From Raffaelea ambrosiae (Eukaryota > Ascomycota > Sordariomycetes > Ophiostomatales > Ophiostomataceae), in NCBI GenBank assembly GCA_002778195.1, contig PCDI01000001.1, forward strand, positions 1,205,790 to 1,269,789: DNA of 64,000 bases. Reading direction: 5' to 3'. A program made the translations under genes and the position numbers. Below the pieces are notes generated by a model. It was not told the DNA's origin, made no database searches, and worked only from the letters and a program-made list of their open reading frames with translations. This document shows, piece after piece, positions 54,702 to 64,000 of this stretch. How positions within the stretch are numbered: the first letter of the stretch is position 1; each line of letters opens with the position of its first letter.

Positions 54702-55874
54702 ATGGAAGGCACCCAGGTTACAGACGACGTGCGATGCACAACGCCTGGCCAGGCTCACGTCACTGGAAGCGGCACACGCTATCGACCGTACCCAGTCGTC
54801 CACAGCGCTCTCACCAGCGCCTTGTCCTCGCCGGCCATGTCTGACCTCTCCAGCGCTGGCCTGCCCTCACCATGCATCCCGGCCACGTTTGAGATTCCAT
54901 CCGAACATGGAAGCCATTTGACTGATCTCACGGTAGATAACGGCGACTGCCCACGCACATCTACAGAGCTGTCGTCTCGTACATTCACGCCTCAGAATGA
55001 CTTCAAGACACCCTCATCGTCGCCATCGACACTGGGTTCTTCGACCGCGCCTGGTACACCAACCACAGCTGCATCTCTGCTGACGCCGCCGCTGGGGTCG
55101 CCTGGCACGGAAGACGATGAGCCGCCCAAGGCAAAGAGAGCCCGGACCACCAGGGCCTCCAAGAAAACGATTGGCGCCAACAAGGACGGCAACCGCCATG
55201 GTAGCAGCAGCAGCACCAGCAGCACCAGCAGCACCAGCAGCACCAGCAGCAGGGCCAAGTCCACCAGGACCATCAACAACATCGGCTCTATATCGAGCCC
55301 GGCGCTGGCCCAGGCGTCTGCCCCGCGCGTGCTCCGGCCGCGCAAACGCGCGCCGTCCATGACCACGCTTCTTCAGCAGGTCGACAGCCTCAGGGAGGAG
55401 AATGACACGCTGCGTCGCCAGAACCGTGACCTCGAGGACGAGATTGACAACCGCCCGCTCGTGACGGTCCCCATCGGGACGGTCCACAGTCTCCAGAAGA
55501 AGAACGACAAGCTGCGCCGCCAAAAGTGGACTCTCGAGAACGAGATCACCCAGCTCCAGGCCACCATTATGACCACGCAGGACCAGCTCAAGTACACCGA
55601 CACGCTGGAGAAGCAGCTGGACCATGCCAAGCGGTACGTGAAAGCGCTGAAGAAGCGGGTCCGGGGTTTGGGCGAGTATGTGATGGAGGCCGACAGTGAC
55701 CGCGAAGGGGAGGATGCCGGCGGTGGTGACGACGACAACGACGACGACGACGATGGCGATGTGCTTGTAAGCTACCCCAAGGCGGCGGCCAACCCGGCAA
55801 ACTACTCGCTCTTGGCCATGCGGCAGCGGAGGTACATTGTGCGGCAGAAGAAGAAAGGCAAGCTTGCTGCTTAG
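54702..55874 (+). CDS. Coiled-coil protein with acidic C-terminal stretch
   Basis: ATG at 54702 (MEGTQVTDDV), 390 aa. The N-terminal half is Ser/Thr/Pro-rich and probably disordered, with a basic cluster KAKRARTTRASKK and a Ser/Thr repeat (SSTSSTSSTSS). Residues ~225-325 form a long coiled coil: TLLQQVDSLREENDTLRR, QNRDLEDEID, NDKLRRQKWTLENEITQLQA, TLEKQLDHAKRYVKALKKR. An Asp-rich run (DDDNDDDDDGD) and a basic tail RQRRYIVRQKKKGK follow. There is no bZIP basic region directly before the coil. A nuclear scaffold role is possible; no family was recognised. Confidence 0.75.
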   Translation: MEGTQVTDDVRCTTPGQAHVTGSGTRYRPYPVVHSALTSALSSPAMSDLSSAGLPSPCIPATFEIPSEHGSHLTDLTVDNGDCPRTSTELSSRTFTPQNDFKTPSSSPSTLGSSTAPGTPTTAASLLTPPLGSPGTEDDEPPKAKRARTTRASKKTIGANKDGNRHGSSSSTSSTSSTSSTSSRAKSTRTINNIGSISSPALAQASAPRVLRPRKRAPSMTTLLQQVDSLREENDTLRRQNRDLEDEIDNRPLVTVPIGTVHSLQKKNDKLRRQKWTLENEITQLQATIMTTQDQLKYTDTLEKQLDHAKRYVKALKKRVRGLGEYVMEADSDREGEDAGGGDDDNDDDDDGDVLVSYPKAAANPANYSLLAMRQRRYIVRQKKKGKLAA

Positions 55875-58800
55875 TGGAAACAGAGAAGCTTAATGGAAAC
55901 AGAAATGCTTGCATGGAAAGAGTTCACTGGACCTTCTTGCTTTGTCGGGTGTTGGACAAAGGACAACAGCACTTGCTGGGTTTGGAAGGTAATCTGTTTG
56001 GGAGCCATGACTCGACTTGAGAAATGGAGTGTAGTCAAGTCAAAGGGCCAAGACGCAGAAGAACATGAGACATGATATGGAAGCATGGGTATTGGGAAGA
56101 TTATCTGGGATGAGGTGTGCCCGATTTTTCTTTGTTTTTTTCTTTGTTTTTTTTTCGTAGCGTATATCGTGGGATGTCGAGGTCATGGATTTGGTTGTCA
56201 TGAATGGTGCCGTAGGGATGTTAGACACCCAGAAGTCAAAGCGCCACAGTCATGAGGTAGCCGCAAAGGAGCAGAGTAAATCGGAGGAACATGCTTTGCA
56301 AGTTGTCTTTCTCTCTCAAAGAAAGTGCCTTACGTGGTCTCTCCATTTTTGAGCTTGTTTCCCCGCAGATATTGATGCCCCAGAGTCGCCGATGTCGAGA
56401 ATATCCGAACGAAAATTCGTATCTGTCGGAAACCATCGAACGTGCGAGAAACATCGTCTCACATTTCTTGGCCTTGAAAAAAGAGACCTGGGGTAAAGAA
56501 AATATCAGGCACGGTACTTGCGGCTGCCACTCCTGTATGGTTTCCATGCATTTTGTCTTGCTTAGAACCAGCCTTGGAGGCTTGGCAGAGAGATAACCAC
56601 GGCATCATATGAGTACTTTCGTGTTGTGCTCTGTGCTGTGCGTTCTTTTTACCTCCGATTTTTTCCTTTTTCTTTGTTTCTCCTCTCCTCCACCAGTAAT
56701 AGCCTTCCAAGTGAGGATCTTGCATGCCTTAGCCAGGCTGCAGCATTCCTCGTGTTGTGAAGCCTGCTGCAGGAATACAAGACCTAGTTACTTTGTACGT
56801 CAAGGCCTACTTCGAGACATTTTGCCAGCCTGCTGCTAACGTGCTATCAACTGACACGCCCTAAAACAGAACCGGTCGACGCCCCACGAGACATTTCGCC
56901 TTCCTGTTTTTTGTAGCACCTGATGAAGCGATGACAGTGCTTGCGTGAGCAAGACTATCACGATGCACAGTATGAGAACGTTGCAACTTTTACTGGTTTC
57001 TTTTTATTCCTGCTTTGCTCTTGCCTCGCTAGGATTTGATGATGTCAGTGCCCTTTCCGGATTGGGCGCGCATGGGTTGCTCCTTCCTGGTCACAGCATC
57101 GGGCAGCATGTGGTGATTGACACTTGCCACGACTGCCAGCAAATGCATGCATCGCAGGATTTGCGATTTTTCATGCAGAACCCGCGGGAGGCAGACATTT
57201 TGGGGCAGCAAATGGGCAGCAGGGTACTTTGATAAGCCTATGGGACATCCTCCTCCTGATGGGCAGCAGCCTATGCCTCGTGCTCGCCCGTGCCGTCTCG
57301 CTGGCACGCTGTCGGAGCAGTCGCCTGGTCGGGTGCTCCGAGGCGAACTTTTCACATGCAAAACGGAAGAGCAAAGAAGCAAAAGAAGAAACGACAGGCG
57401 AACAATATTAGAACAACCAGACTGAAACAGTAAGGTGTGGCATCCTTTGGCAATCCTCTGGCATAGACGCCAGCCAATGTTTCGTATGGCCTCTGGCGAC
57501 CCGTGGATGACTGGCTGGCAGAGCACGGCAAGCACGGCAGGCGGAGCCTAGGTAGGTCCAGCCATGCAAGACCCGCCCTTTCAGGCAGTCTCATCCACGC
57601 AGACCCATTCGACGACCGTTCCAGGTCAGCCAACGAAACCCAGCCACATGCAAAACCCGAGACAGAGCGCAGGCTCCTCCTATTCTTATTCTCGTGGGAT
57701 TTTAAGGAGAGAGTGCAGAGAAAGCAAAGGGAAGGAACGATCCTCTGCCAGTCAAAGCGACCAACGGTGGGGACATCCGCATGGCAGAGGCCCCACCTGA
57801 CGCCCCGTGTCCTTGTCCTTTGTGTATTCGCGCTTTTCGCAATACGGTGTACAGTGACCATCGCCAATAGTTAAACAGCCCGACCCGACCCAGGGCCAAC
57901 TAGTTGACTAGTGCACCGGTGGCGTTTTGCAGGATGACGGGCAGGGAGAGGCAAGTCCGCCAGGGGGAAGCCGTCGGGAAGGGAAAACCTCGTTTCGCGT
58001 TCTCGTTCTGGTCATATTGGTCTTATTTCATTGTCTTTTGGTTTGGCCGCTTGGCCACCTGGCCGTGGTCCGCGTCTCTGGGTTTTTGCTCTTACGTCTT
58101 TGGCTTGTGATTTTGTTTCGTGTATTTGAGGAAGGCGCGACCAGCGCCCAGGCCAGCCCACCTTCCCAGTCGAGGGCAGTTGGGCCTTCATAATTGCTCT
58201 CTCCTTTCTTGTCTTTTCGGTTTTCATTTCTATCTCTTCGTATTATTTATGCTCTTTTCTTTCCGCGTTCTTTCTTTGCCCTCCCTTCTTCCATTTTCTC
58301 ACTCCCATCCTGCACCCATCCTCCGCTCTTCGCCTTCTCGAATAACCTCTCACCACTCTCACAACCCCCTGTTCGCAAAACATCTCTACAGTCGGGCCAT
58401 CCCGCAGGCCATGCCTTTTTGCGCGACCCTGCCCATGTGGTGAGCATTTCGCTAACTGCGGCAAACTGCACTAGCGTCCAAGTTCACTGTGGCTCCAGAC
58501 AAACTTTTCCTTGAACCCCCCGCTACGGCGACATCGGCGTGCCCGGGTGTGGGTGAAGGCGCCATACCTTCACGAGGAGGGCAGCAATAATACCCAATAA
58601 CGAGAGCACACACAAGCACCGGCTGGGCCTAGAACACGCCAATAAGCCAGGTCGAATTACACCAGTGGGACACACCAGTTGGGGGCACAGCTGACCGCTC
58701 GCCGTGGCCCTGGTCAGTCCTCGTCTTGGAATACAGCCAACACGAAGAAGACTGTTCACAAGGCCAAAGTGACTGGCCAACTGCCTAAAGCGACCAAACA

Positions 58801-60301
58801 GACTGGCCAGAAAGACTGGTCAGCCAAGATCGCCAAAATAAAAAAGAAGGCACAAGACCCAGCAAGGCGGCGGCAAAGACACGGCCAACGCAGCCAAGGC
58901 TGCCGCTGCATTTCCCCGCGAACAGCTGAACAACGCTCTTGATCTCTTGAACTGGACACGCGCTCGAACTACTCAAAACCACTCAAACCGCTCGCATTTT
59001 TTCTTTATCTGTGCCTCCCATTCGCCTTCTGCGTGGGGTGACTGCGGGGTCTCCACTGTTATCACCACTAAAGACGCACCTTGGACTTGGCCGCTAGAGC
59101 CACACTGCAACAAAGTTTGTGCACTTTGCCTCGTGCACTAGGCAAAAGAGGAGCCTCGTGGACTGACCGCCCTTTACCCAACAAAAGCAAGGGGTGCTTC
59201 TTTCTTGAAAGAGGGCAGTGAGGGCACTGGCGGCGAGTGAACAGAACAGGATCGGTGGGACAAGCGTGGGCAGTCTCGTGAATCGCGTGGGACATCGAAA
59301 CATCTCGCAGGCTTGTCCAGCTTCTTCCTCTTTGTTCAACTACCGACTACTACCGAACTGCAACCAAAGAACTATTCTCTCTGGCTCCTCGCGCTGCCAA
59401 GCCGTTGGTCGAGCACCGCCGTCTGCTGCGGGATCCTGGATCCTGCTTATCTTCCACCATATAAAAACTCCTGGCCAGCAGCATTAGCCTCCTGCAAGTT
59501 TATTTCGACGGCACGCTCTGAGTGGCCTCCCCCTGCAATATACAGCACGCAGCTCCATCTAGACTCCATCCGGACTCCATCCCGACCACGTTCACACCCT
59601 GCGACACCGACAACCTACCAGGTCAACAAGCAGAAAAGGCGAAAGGTTCGTAAAACTAGAGGAGAACCTTGTTTTCTTCCTTTTTTTTGCTGCTCCGCTA
59701 TTCGCCCACACCCAAACTGTGGTTCTGCCGCAGGAAAACGAAAAAACGGCCGAAAACTGCACAAACGCATTCAAATTCGGCCAGCATACCGTCCGTTAAC
59801 GGCATTCCTGACTCACTCCGAGCCTGCAACACGACCTCGTGGGCCATTGTGTGCTCGAGTGGTCCCCTCTACTATCCGACGCCTTGCTCCAACGTCGTCT
59901 TCGGCTGCGAGATTTGCCTTTATTCGATCTTTCTACCCACCTTTCTCCCTTTTTTTTTTTGCTTGTTTCCTTGTTTTCGTGTTTCCCATTTTTTTTTGGT
60001 CTTTTCTCTGGGTCTTCTGTTTCACCACCTTTTTTCTTTCTTCTCCCCCGGAGATCCATTCGTTTCGGTAACGGTGTGAAGCTTGTGGAACCAATTCGCA
60101 CGCAACAAACGAATCTTGTCACTCGACATTTTATTCGTGAAGCTCGATTGGATCTACTCATTTAAGGGTCCATGGTCCGCATGCCCTCTTATACCTCGCC
60201 CTCTACCACATATTTTCGCTCCATTTCTTATTCCCTCCCCGACAGCAGTCAGTCAATCCCACTGACTGGCTTCCAACCCCTTCGCCCTTCCACAACAAGT
60301 C
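55875..60301. other. Long intergenic region with one doubtful small ORF and a long 5' leader
   Basis: Contains a weak secreted-type ORF (56963-57232). From about 57500 on, sequence is gene-poor; ACTGGCCA-like motifs recur near 58770-58830. TATAAAAA near 59459-59466 could be the core promoter of the gene at 60302, implying a CT-rich leader of roughly 0.8 kb with upstream ATGs and perhaps introns. The open stretch 59313-60071 reads as poly-Phe low-complexity leader and is not supported as protein. Confidence 0.4.
56963..57232 (+). CDS. Possible small secreted protein (weak)
   Basis: 89 aa from ATG 56963. The first ~25 residues look like a signal peptide (RTLQLLLVSFYSCFALASLG). The mature part has only two Cys (DTCHDCQQMH) and no recognised family. 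No introns or clear promoter. Composition is plausible for a small secreted protein, but chance is a real alternative. Confidence 0.3.
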   Translation: MHSMRTLQLLLVSFYSCFALASLGFDDVSALSGLGAHGLLLPGHSIGQHVVIDTCHDCQQMHASQDLRFFMQNPREADILGQQMGSRVL

Positions 60302-61177
60302 ATGGCCAGATACGCGCCAGCTCCTTGCTCAAAGTCCCAGACCAGCTTATTGTCCGCACAAAACCACGACCAGCCAGACGTGCACAACTCGCCTGGCACA
60401 CCATTACCGGCCGTGCACAACAACAACAGCAACTACGGTTCCCGCAGTACAGAAGAACCAGAAGCCAATTCGCCAGCCAGCACGTCCAGCAAGAGGGAAC
60501 GCTGCCGCCCTGCCAAGCGTGCCACAGACATGGCTCGCCAAGATTCCGGCTATGAGTCCAATACACCGCGGGCGCCCTTGCTGAGCAGCAACATCAACAT
60601 CCAGCGCACCTCGCGGCAGCGGTCAGCGGGGTCCACACAAGGCAGCACGAGAGGCAGCCATTCCCGCCCGGCGGTCAGACGCTCTTCCAAGTCGGGCGGC
60701 GGCGGCAGCGGTCCGTCGATTCGCCCTCCGACAACGGCTTACAACAGCAGCAAGCCGCTAGCCGTGTCGCAGACGACGCCATTTTCGGCCAATCCACACG
60801 CGTTGTCCTACTTCACCTTCCCGACACCCAACCTGCAGCCCCAGGAGCCCGTCGCCGACCGCACCCCAAGTCCGTGCATGCCGCCCCAGACCACCTACTA
60901 CTGGACCAGCGATGGGACGCGGCGCATGGAGTACGATGCCATCGACAAGGCTACCCACGGCTTCCAGGGTTGGGTCATGCGCAACCTGGTACCGAGCTGC
61001 TTCATCCCCAAGGACCAGCGGCGCACGACGTTTGACGACGACACCGGCAGTGTTCGTCGGTACCGCATTGCGCTGGAGGGTGAAACCTCGGAGAAGTCCA
61101 ACCCTGAAGACTCCCACGGTGGCCAGGAGGAGGACGCCAGCAAGAAGAAGAAGAAGAAGTGGCTTCCATTTTGCTGA
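60302..61177 (+). CDS. Conserved fungal protein with polybasic C-terminus ending in Cys
   Basis: ATG at 60302, 291 aa, no intron. The N-terminal 190 residues are Ser/Thr/Pro/Arg-rich and disordered. The folded-looking part near the C-terminus reads TTYYWTSDGTRRMEYDAIDK, HGFQGWVMRNLVPSCFIP and RRTTFDDDTGSVRRYRI, a module I recognise as conserved among Pezizomycotina hypothetical proteins but cannot name. The last residues are KKKKKKWLPFC: a lysine run and a terminal Cys. That could favour membrane association or S-acylation, but it is not a CaaX box. Function unknown. Confidence 0.75.
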   Translation: MARYAPAPCSKSQTSLLSAQNHDQPDVHNSPGTPLPAVHNNNSNYGSRSTEEPEANSPASTSSKRERCRPAKRATDMARQDSGYESNTPRAPLLSSNINIQRTSRQRSAGSTQGSTRGSHSRPAVRRSSKSGGGGSGPSIRPPTTAYNSSKPLAVSQTTPFSANPHALSYFTFPTPNLQPQEPVADRTPSPCMPPQTTYYWTSDGTRRMEYDAIDKATHGFQGWVMRNLVPSCFIPKDQRRTTFDDDTGSVRRYRIALEGETSEKSNPEDSHGGQEEDASKKKKKKWLPFC

Positions 61178-62219
61178 ACCGGCCGTTCCCAACCCGAACC
61201 AACCCTAATCAATCCCCTCCCAAAAATGATCCGACGCTGAAAAGACAATGACTCTGATACCCAACCGCTATTTTGAGATTTCTCTTTTTTTTACATCACC
61301 ACAATCATGGACCCGGCGCTTTATACCCTCATACCCAAAGAATTTCCCCTTTTACCTCTTGGTTTTTCTCACGCTCTTTTGTTTTTCTATTTTTTTTTTC
61401 CTTCTCATTTGTTCTCATCCATAGCAGGAAGAAGCTGCGTGGCGTTGAAATTATTTCGTTGCATCTCACCCGAATCTAAAGTGTAAAGTGGGATTAGGAC
61501 TTTTTAGAGTTAGGTTGACCATAAATACTAATACAGGAAACTACATGACAACAACCTACATGACAACACAACCACATGCGCATGCACTGGCTGATATTAT
61601 TGGATACTGCAGGCTTTTGAGATTTCAGAATAATTTGCATCAGCCCCAAATGCGAGTACTTTTGCGCTCTACCTGCAGCTGAACGGAGGCCTGTTATTGG
61701 CCCACTGCAAAAGCATATGATTTTATTTGCCTCACATACATTCCTTCTCTGTTTTTGATGCCAGACGTGAGATGCCAGGCATGACGATGATTAATGTAGA
61801 GAGAGAGGAGTAAGCGTGAGGTGTTTTGACTCGCGCTCTTGTACGCGCTTTGCCATGGCTGTTGTTTTTGGGGAGTGAAATCTCCCTTGACTGGAATGCA
61901 GCTTCTTTTACATGCCCCTCTTTCTAACCAACCTTAAGAGAGGCCCCGAAAGAGAGGCCTTGAACGACTGGAATGCACTATTTGCATAGATCAAAACATT
62001 GGCAATTCTCGGGGTGCTCTTTTCTCGGAGAAGCGCGTTTGTCAATCCACAATTTCCCGCAAGACTGGTGGAAAGGCCGGAGAGAAAGGAGGAAACAACA
62101 ACATTTGCTTGTCTTGCTGGCATCCTGCCTGGCCCATCGACAACCATCCATCACCACCGACCAACATGCATCGACTTTGGCTACTTGCCAATCCTTCCCA
62201 TTGCCACCGCTAACAAACG
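61178..62219. other. Intergenic region, no supported gene
   Basis: 3' flank and promoter region. Short open stretches only; nothing recognisable. Confidence 0.45.
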
Positions 62220-64000
62220 ATGGTGCCCAAATTTGCGCTTTCGCCGGTGCTGCGGCGGCCGACATCCGAGGATGCCCTGCATCGCGGTCATCATCAAGAC
62301 GGCATGCAGCCCAGCCAGCACGGCCAGCACCAGGAAGACGACTTGTTGAACTTGATGGAGTATTCGTCATCCTCTCTGGCCACGCCCCAGTCATCGCCGG
62401 CAGCGCCTCCGGCGGCTCTCTCGCCTCTGTCGCCGCAGTGGTCCCGCACGCACACCGCGGCCCTGGCGGCAACACCGCCCGTGCCGGCCACCACCCCCCA
62501 GTCGACCCCGTTGTGTTTCGCGGCGCGGACACAGCCCCAGACGGTCATTGACGCGCTCGCCGAGGCATCGGATACGCGGCTAGCGACGACTCGGACGGCC
62601 ACAACACGTCCTCCTCCCGAGTCGCCATCCAAACGACACTCCATCGCCTCGACGGCATCCCTAGCGTCGTTGTCGTCGTCGTCGTCGTCGTCCTTTTCTT
62701 CGTCCACCACATCCACCCTTGGTCGGTTCTGGTCCCCTTCAGCGTCCCCGGGACCCGTGTCGCCGCTGTCGTCCGCGGCACCAGGACACCATCCTCCGTC
62801 TACCACCGCTTCTTTGTTGCCGTCGTCCACAACCCGGGACACGTCCCACGTGGTGGTGACGTACATCCCGCCCCTGGTGGACGGCGCGTGCGGGACCATG
62901 TCCCGGCTGCAGCGGGCCCAGCAGAAGACGGATGCAACGTCGGTGGACAGACGACGCGGTAGAAGCAGTAGCAGTAGACGAAACCGGGAGCACGAGAACT
63001 CGCTGCCGTCGGCGCGCGAGCTCGTCCGGGCGGATGTGCAGTGGCTCCGCCGGAGCGCGCCCGTGCTTCTGCGGCTGCTCTGGGCCACGGCGACGGCGCC
63101 GCTGTTGTCGCTGGTCCTGCCGCCACTGGGGTCCCAGCACGCCGACATGCGAGATTTGTCGGCCCAGCCGCTGTCCGTGGTGATCGCGGCCATCCGCGCC
63201 GACGCTGTCGACGCCGCCGAGGCCGTTCTGCAGATCGGGCTGGCCGCCTTGGAAATGGGCGTGCTGGCGGCGGCGCCGCCGCTGTTCCTGTGCCTGCCGG
63301 GCAGCATGTTTGTGGTGTGGCTGGCGTCGTGCATGGCCTGCACGAGGCTGGCGTGTGCGCCGCTAAATCGGGCGCTTCCGGGGCCGGGCCCGACTGCGCG
63401 TCCGCGGTGGTTGCCGGCTGGGGTGGACGTGCTCGACGGCGACGACGACGACGACGAAGACGACGACGATGACGACGACACTTGCGAGTCCTGGGGCCAG
63501 GACCAATGGTTCTTTGTCTCCGGACTGGGAGCAACGTGAGTAACCGGAAGGTATATCCTGCTCCTGAAGCACGTGCTGACCCTTTTTTTCCCCGCAGATC
63601 CCGTTCGCTGGCCCAGACCGCGGCCCGTCTGTCAGCCGTCTTTGGCCGCCCGGTCACGGTGGTCCGGCCCGGACGCACCTACGGAGCCGCCGCCGACCTG
63701 GCCTCGGCGCTGCTCCAGCGCCTGCTGCTGCCGTACTGGATGCTGGCGGCCCTGCAGACCAACACCCTCTACCACGCCCTGCGCAAGGCGCTCCTGCACG
63801 ACGACAACCGGACCGGTTGTTCGCCTTCATCTCCCCCGCGCGTCGTCGTCCTCGCCCACAACACGGGCGCCATCGCCGTGGCCCACGCGCTGGGCAAGCT
63901 CCTGGCCGACCTGCCGGCCGCCCGGCTGGCCCGGCTGGAGATCTACACGTTTGGTTCCCTGGCGCCGGATTTTGTTCTCCCGGGGGGGGTCGGCGCGAGA
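62220..64000 (+). CDS. Lipase-like fungal membrane-associated protein (3' end outside window)
   Basis: ATG at 62220 (MVPKFALSPVL). Exon 1 runs to 63535; an intron (GTGAGT ... CCGCAG) leads to exon 2 at 63598, which is open to the window end. The N-terminal half is Ser/Thr/Pro-rich. VVVTYIPPLVDGACGTMSRLQ then precedes a conserved helical part (ADVQWLRRSAPVLLRLLWATA) and a hydrophobic helix LFLCLPGSMFVVWLASC. An Asp-rich run of 63432-63480 precedes the exon end. Exon 2 contains RVVVLAHNTGAIAVAHALGKL and LARLEIYTFGSLAPDFVLP, laid out like an alpha/beta-hydrolase nucleophile elbow and next strand, but the Ser of GHSxG is replaced (AHNTGA). The family is common in ascomycetes; catalytic activity is doubtful. 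Confidence 0.75.

Noticed and set aside
59313..60071. 252-codon plus-strand ORF before the gene at 60302
   Set aside because: Poly-Phe and low-complexity translation of a CT-rich leader; no family and no clear start.
1..64000. CRISPR arrays, tRNA or rRNA genes, bacterial operons
   Set aside because: No regularly spaced repeats, no cloverleaf or rRNA-like segment was seen, and the genes carry spliceosomal introns.

Overview
The window is nuclear DNA of a filamentous ascomycete (Pezizomycotina, probably a sordariomycete). This is inferred from the gene types (two Zn2Cys6 factors with fungal regulatory domains, a Zn2Cys6-SANT factor, a HET-domain protein, a LaeA-like methyltransferase, an AA8 cytochrome, an amadoriase), from short introns (about 47-215 bp) with GTRNGT donors, CTAAC/CTGAC branch sites and YAG acceptors, and from GC-rich coding exons separated by CT-rich leaders. 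No rRNA, tRNA or CRISPR array was recognised. There is one 20-N assembly gap, and it falls inside an intron.

Layout. 1-8.3 kb: a BTB-like protein cut by the window edge, a broken ubiquitin-conjugating enzyme, an NmrA-like protein and a Zn2Cys6-SANT regulator. 9.3-10.5 kb: an AT-rich, RIP-like block without genes. 10.6-16.8 kb: a broken C2H2 zinc-finger gene, a doubtful ORF and a spliced gene encoding two Ulp1-like domains. 19-23.3 kb: a Zn2Cys6 factor followed by a LaeA-like methyltransferase in eight exons. 25.3-28.7 kb: a tiny zinc-ribbon-like ORF, an APH-fold kinase and a eukaryotic RutA. 31-35 kb: a HET protein and a secreted AA8 heme protein. 36.8-40 kb: a family 2 polysaccharide synthase and a secreted heme peroxidase, both interrupted by in-frame TAG codons. 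41.8-44.3 kb: protoglobin and pyrroline-5-carboxylate reductase, tail to tail. 44.9-48.7 kb: a peroxisomal fructosyl-amine oxidase divergent from a Zn2Cys6 regulator. 49-64 kb: an F-box-like protein, an MFS transporter, a coiled-coil protein, a basic-tailed conserved protein and a partial lipase-like membrane protein.

The most unusual pattern is that all seven in-frame nonsense codons found in four otherwise recognisable genes (E2, C2H2, polysaccharide synthase, peroxidase) are TAG, while TAG is also a normal terminator in at least five neighbours. This excludes a changed genetic code. It fits either TGG-to-TAG decay (for example RIP at CpA) or the UAG-to-UGG A-to-I mRNA editing known from sexual tissue of sordariomycetes. 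Also notable are the double Ulp1 protein with a degenerate first catalytic site, the intron-containing RutA, and the divergent oxidase/regulator pair with GATA sites. Splice sites were assigned by eye, but every complete multi-exon model listed as CDS sums to a whole number of codons.
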